DNA of 32,124 nucleotides from Gammaproteobacteria bacterium (GTDB lineage Bacteria; Pseudomonadota; Gammaproteobacteria; Steroidobacterales; Woeseiaceae), in NCBI GenBank assembly GCA_029864095.1, contig JAOTUB010000029.1, forward strand, positions 1 through 32,124, written 5' to 3'. The number at the start of each line of letters is the position of its first letter. Positions within the stretch are counted from its first letter, which is position 1. Under the pieces are notes generated by a model. The model had not been told where the DNA came from, ran no database searches, and saw only the letters and a list, made by a program, of their open reading frames with translations. Both the position numbers and the translations under genes were made by a program. Positions 28,930 to 32,124 of this stretch are shown here, piece after piece.

Positions 28930-29571
28930 TTAGCCACAGCTCAAGTCGAATCCGACGCGGCCGTCAGGCCGGGCCCCCGCCTGTTTGAAGAACACGGTGC
29001 AGCTGTCAGTACTCACTGAATCGCCAACCGACAGCCGGGACTTCTTGCCGTTCATGTTGACATCGACCGCTGTATTCCAGGTTCGGACTACGCCGAGCAC
29101 GTGGCGGCCGTCGCCGACACTGACGCTTTCGCCGGTTTTGAGCCAGAAATCGGCACCGCCTGCGAAACCCCGTTCATCGAGCGACTCCTGCTTGAGGTTC
29201 GCAATCTGGTCGCCCAGATAGGCAAGCTCGGTATTCGCCTGGTGCTGGAGCTCGCCTTGCCTCGCGAGTAGCTTGCCCAGGTCCGTCAGGCCTTTTTTCA
29301 CTGCCGGGTCCGTTGACCGGTTCTTGAGGTCCTGCAGGCGCGCATTTATGTCGCTGAAATTCGCCTCCTGCTCTTCCAGCAGCGCTTCGACCGACGGCCC
29401 CAGGAGGCCGGTGCTCTCAACGCCCATCTGCACGCCAATGCCGACGAAGGAACCGACGATCATTCCGCCAAGCGCAATGCCTGCCGCGACAAGCCGGGAC
29501 TTGGTCAGGAATGGAGGTTTCTTTTTTTCCCCGGGAATCTCGTCGACAGCAGGCTCGTTATCGTTGCTCAT
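28930..29571 (-). CDS. Membrane-anchored coiled-coil protein of unknown function
   Basis: The 213-residue protein has a charged cytoplasmic N-terminus (1-24), one hydrophobic helix (about 27-50, Gly-rich: AAGIALGGMIVGSFVGIGVQMG) and a coiled-coil stretch (about 62-135, with many Glu/Gln/Leu). A C-terminal globular domain follows (about 140-213), with two cysteines (DSCTVFF and LSCG) that could pair in the periplasm. No family is recognised. GGAGAG lies seven bases before the ATG. It is the last gene of a three-gene minus-strand set, 13 bases after the membrane protein gene, and it converges on the protease gene with 25 bases between stops. Confidence 0.75.
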   Translation of the reverse strand: MSNDNEPAVDEIPGEKKKPPFLTKSRLVAAGIALGGMIVGSFVGIGVQMGVESTGLLGPSVEALLEEQEANFSDINARLQDLKNRSTDPAVKKGLTDLGKLLARQGELQHQANTELAYLGDQIANLKQESLDERGFAGGADFWLKTGESVSVGDGRHVLGVVRTWNTAVDVNMNGKKSRLSVGDSVSTDSCTVFFKQAGARPDGRVGFDLSCG

Positions 29572-29584
29572 TATTGCTCTCCGG

Positions 29585-30010
29585 CTACGTCGCCATCATC
29601 TTGTTTGCCTGTACAAGCTGGTAGCCCTTATAAAAAAGGTACAAGCCCAGCGGTGTTAACAGCACACCAATAAATATGGGTATCGTAGCGAGGCCCAGGC
29701 CGGTCAAAATTACGGCCCACATCATGACGTACCAGGTGCTCATGCCGTAGATCATGCCGATCGTGTCATTGCGCACGAGGATGGCCTTGACGCCACTGCG
29801 CGTATCGCTGCCGACAACCGTTGCTTCATCCCCGTCCGTCAGCTCGATGCCCTTCGGCATCTTCATGGAGACCGGGTTGTTACCAACGCGAAAGTTGATT
29901 TCCTTTTCGGTCCGGACCTGCGTGAAACCACTGTTGCTGGTCTGTGTGCTGGTTACCTTGGTTTCCTCGCGGAAATTGCTGACTGGTCCCGTGATCTTGG
30001 TTAATGCCAT
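29585..30010 (-). CDS. Two-helix membrane protein of unknown function
   Basis: From ATG 30010 this is a 141-residue protein: a polar N-terminal domain of about 90 residues (FREETKVTSTQTSNSG, then a beta-rich KMPKGIELTDGDEATVVG), followed by two closely spaced hydrophobic helices (about 95-135) and a short tail. The open frame extends to 30082, but AAGGAG sits eight bases before the ATG at 30010, which fixes the start. The N-terminal domain resembles a small beta barrel or handle facing the cytoplasm, and the paired helices form a hairpin; no family is recognised. It lies between the lipoprotein and the coiled-coil protein, with short gaps on both sides. Confidence 0.75.
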   Translation of the reverse strand: MALTKITGPVSNFREETKVTSTQTSNSGFTQVRTEKEINFRVGNNPVSMKMPKGIELTDGDEATVVGSDTRSGVKAILVRNDTIGMIYGMSTWYVMMWAVILTGLGLATIPIFIGVLLTPLGLYLFYKGYQLVQANKMMAT

Positions 30011-30029
30011 TGCTCTTCTCCTTTTCGGG

Positions 30030-30317
30030 TTAATTGGACTGACGAACGAGCTCGAGGCCCATAGGTCCATACAAGCGGTCATCGCGCCGTGTCAGAACAA
30101 CCGTGCCCTGAGCGCTACTGACCAAGACCTTGTTCCCGTCGAGGCGATATTCGGCGTCGACCTCGGTGCCGAGCACGAGGATCTTCACATCACCGTCACC
30201 TGCAAACGCATAGCGCGTGACGCCGCCGTCATCGGCATAGGTGCCGGCCAGCTTGTCGCCACAGGCTGTCAGTGCGAATGCACCGACGATCAAGGCCAAT
30301 ATTGTTTTCGATCGCAT
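30030..30317 (-). CDS. Small lipoprotein of unknown function
   Basis: From ATG 30317 the precursor has 95 residues, with a lipoprotein signal peptide (MRSKTILALIVGAFALTAC, lipobox Cys19). The mature part is short and beta-rich (GTYADDGG, YRLDGNKVLVSS, LTRRDDRLYGPMGLELVR), resembling small one-domain lipoproteins that bind or sense at the envelope. GGAG lies about seven bases upstream of this ATG; the longer frame starting at 30338 has no such site. It is the first gene of a three-gene set and is divergent from the membrane-bound HTH-TPR regulator, which might control it. Confidence 0.75.
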   Translation of the reverse strand: MRSKTILALIVGAFALTACGDKLAGTYADDGGVTRYAFAGDGDVKILVLGTEVDAEYRLDGNKVLVSSAQGTVVLTRRDDRLYGPMGLELVRQSN

Positions 30318-30434
30318 CAACCGTCTCCGTTGCAACAAAAAAATAGGCGATGCGGTGGCGACGGCGCATCGACAGCTAGCGACAGTTAAGGCCGATTAGC
30401 GAGATTTTGTGGTTGTGCTATATGATTTGGACCC
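30318..30434. promoter_or_regulatory. Divergent promoter region, lipoprotein operon and regulator
   Basis: This 117-base gap must serve both directions. Rightward, TATGAT at 30421-30426 is a good -10 box only eight bases before the regulator ATG, which would give a leaderless or nearly leaderless message; no ribosome binding site is seen there. The matching -35 position is poor. No clear operator repeat is visible. Confidence 0.35.
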
Positions 30435-32124
30435 ATGAGCCCATCGACGAGCCCACAACGAAATCGCGGCGTTCGCGCTTCGCGGGCAAAACTGGCGCAT
30501 GCGTTGATGGAGGCCGGGCTAAAAACCCAGGCGGCGCTAGCCGAGCGAATTGCGGACATCGAGGGGCTCGATGCCGCGCCGAAAGACGCCGTAAACCGGG
30601 TATTTCGCGAACTGTCGGTCGATCCTACAACGGTCGAGCGCGTCGCCCGGGCTCTCGGGGTCGAAGCCTATACCTTGTATAAGACAGCGGACGAGGAGGA
30701 ATCTGCGACACCTGAGCCCGGCGGTGCCCGGCGGTTCGGAAGGCCATGGGCGATTGTCGTGACTGCGATCGTCGTGCTTGGACTCGTTCTCGCCATTCGA
30801 TTGTGGTTCGATCCCACAGAACATTCCGAGCCCACTGCGACTGCCGAGACGGAGGGACCGGCAGGACTCGGCATGGGCACGCCGACGCTCGCGGTCATAC
30901 CGTTCGATAACGATGCCGACAGCGCCTTCAGCAGCGCGTTGCGTATCGCGTTACGAGTCTACTTCAACGTCGCAACGCCGACCGCCGATGTGCTCACGCA
31001 GTCACATGATGCGATGGAGGTCGCAAAACGCCTGCGCACGGATGTCGTCATCGACGGGAACTTCAAGCAGCTTGGACGGCTGGCTGCCGTGCGGGTTTAC
31101 CTATTCAGAGGCGGCGTGCGCCAGCAGGTCTGGGCGGACAGCGTACCGGCCGTGGCCCTGCAGGAATCATTGGCAGCTATTGCGGGCGAAACCGCGCTGG
31201 CAGTTCGGCGAGCCGTCGGCATGCCGGTTCCTGATGGTGCTATTGCCCACTTCCCGCTTGCGCCCGTGCAGGATGACTACCTCGAAGGCGAGTTTCACCT
31301 CGATCAACCGCCCAATGAGCTGAACATTAAGCGCGCCCAGACTCGTTTCGAAGCTGCGCTCAGGCAGGACGCAAACTATGCGCGTGCACATGCCGGACTC
31401 TGCCAGACGTTGCTTGAAGAACACTGGATGGACAGCGAAGAGCGCGCACTCAAGGATGCCTCGCTGGCCTGCGGGCAGGCTGTGCAGCTTGACCCGGATG
31501 ATCGCGTTGTCGCCACTGCACACGCGCATTTTCTACAGCGCACAGGCCGTGATGAAGAAGCCATCGCGCTGTATAAACAGACGATCGAGCAGCATCCAAA
31601 AGACGCGACAGCGCTCGCCGGCCTGGCAGCGAGCGAGCTGGAGGCGTACCGGGAAACCGGTGTTCATGAGCACCTTCTGAGCGCAAAAGAACTGGCGCGC
31701 CGGGCAGGGGAGGTCGATCCTTCGGTGTGGAAACCCCTGTTTTTCTTGGCCACGATGGAGTGGTTCGACGGCAACGTCGCTGCCGCGATCAAGGCGAGCG
31801 AAGCGGCATTAGAAAGAAACGAGAACGAATACGTGCTCGCAAATCTCGGCAGCTTCTATCTATGCGACGGTGCATTGCAGAGTGCTCGCGACGCGTATGC
31901 ACGTGCGCGAGACCTGAATCCGCAGTCGTACGTAGGCGATGAGTTTCTCGGCCAGGCACATTACTTCCTCGGCGACTTCGAGTTGTCTGCGGAGCTGCGG
32001 CAAAAAGCGATTGATTCCGTCGCGAGCGGCAACCCTGAAATTCATGAAATGTGGGGCAACCTGGCGGACTCGTACCGGCAAAGCGGTGACCAAAACAAAG
32101 CGATAGCGGCCTATGTTCGGGCCG
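30435..32124 (+). CDS. Membrane-bound HTH regulator with TPR domain (partial)
   Basis: The frame is open from ATG 30435 to the window end (563 codons, stop not reached). Residues about 15-85 are helical and look like a helix-turn-helix domain of the XRE-like type (AHALMEAGLKTQAALAERIA, then SVDPTTVERVARALGVEAYTLYK). A membrane helix follows (105-123, AIVVTAIVVLGLVLAIRLW is the core), then a TolB/FlgO-like segment (TLAVIPFDND, about 153-260) and several tetratricopeptide repeats to the end (for example NYARAHAGL and NEYVLANLGSFYL). The layout resembles CadC/ToxR-type regulators, with the DNA-binding part inside the cell and the sensor outside, but with a different HTH. It is divergent from the unknown lipoprotein operon. 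Confidence 0.8.
   Translation, partial: MSPSTSPQRNRGVRASRAKLAHALMEAGLKTQAALAERIADIEGLDAAPKDAVNRVFRELSVDPTTVERVARALGVEAYTLYKTADEEESATPEPGGARRFGRPWAIVVTAIVVLGLVLAIRLWFDPTEHSEPTATAETEGPAGLGMGTPTLAVIPFDNDADSAFSSALRIALRVYFNVATPTADVLTQSHDAMEVAKRLRTDVVIDGNFKQLGRLAAVRVYLFRGGVRQQVWADSVPAVALQESLAAIAGETALAVRRAVGMPVPDGAIAHFPLAPVQDDYLEGEFHLDQPPNELNIKRAQTRFEAALRQDANYARAHAGLCQTLLEEHWMDSEERALKDASLACGQAVQLDPDDRVVATAHAHFLQRTGRDEEAIALYKQTIEQHPKDATALAGLAASELEAYRETGVHEHLLSAKELARRAGEVDPSVWKPLFFLATMEWFDGNVAAAIKASEAALERNENEYVLANLGSFYLCDGALQSARDAYARARDLNPQSYVGDEFLGQAHYFLGDFELSAELRQKAIDSVASGNPEIHEMWGNLADSYRQSGDQNKAIAAYVRA

Overview
The window looks like chromosomal DNA of an aerobic, free-living, probably marine or sediment gammaproteobacterium. 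The basis is a monomeric NADP isocitrate dehydrogenase, phasin-type PHA granule proteins, FadH-type dienoyl-CoA reductase, a TonB receptor, composite GGDEF/EAL proteins and a large propeller-sensor diguanylate cyclase. The species assignment is inference; no rRNA or tRNA is present. I see no phage, insertion sequence, integron or CRISPR array.

Layout. 1-850: end of a cold-shock gene with a strong terminator, then two tiny genes. 1092-4389: TfoX-N protein, saccharopine-dehydrogenase-like reductase, a small membrane protein, and a convergent DRG/Obg-like GTPase with a TGS domain. 4390-4954: a gene-poor gap. 4955-8241: icd and two phasin-like genes. 8569-14661: a lipoprotein c-type cytochrome, then two divergent exported SAM-hydrolase (DUF62) paralogues; the second is translationally coupled to a TonB-dependent receptor and followed by an APC amino-acid permease. 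14679-19240 (minus): an exported GH3 beta-glycosidase coupled to fadH. 19397-19528: the 3' remnant of a third phasin gene. 19781-28904: a c-di-GMP cluster of two coupled composite proteins with worn GGDEF but intact EAL domains, then a double-propeller/GGDEF membrane protein in an operon with a secreted subtilisin. 28930-30317 (minus): lipoprotein, membrane protein and coiled-coil membrane protein, all unknown. 30435-end: a membrane-bound HTH-TPR regulator cut by the window edge.

Two regions stand out. The first is 8963-14661: exported SAM hydrolases with their Asp-Arg-His triad intact, an outer-membrane receptor and an inner-membrane amino-acid carrier. Together they could take in an adenosyl compound, split it in the periplasm and import the amino-acid half. 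The second is 19781-28904, where two probable phosphodiesterases sit next to one probable diguanylate cyclase that shares an operon with a protease. Both functional readings are inference from gene content and spacing.
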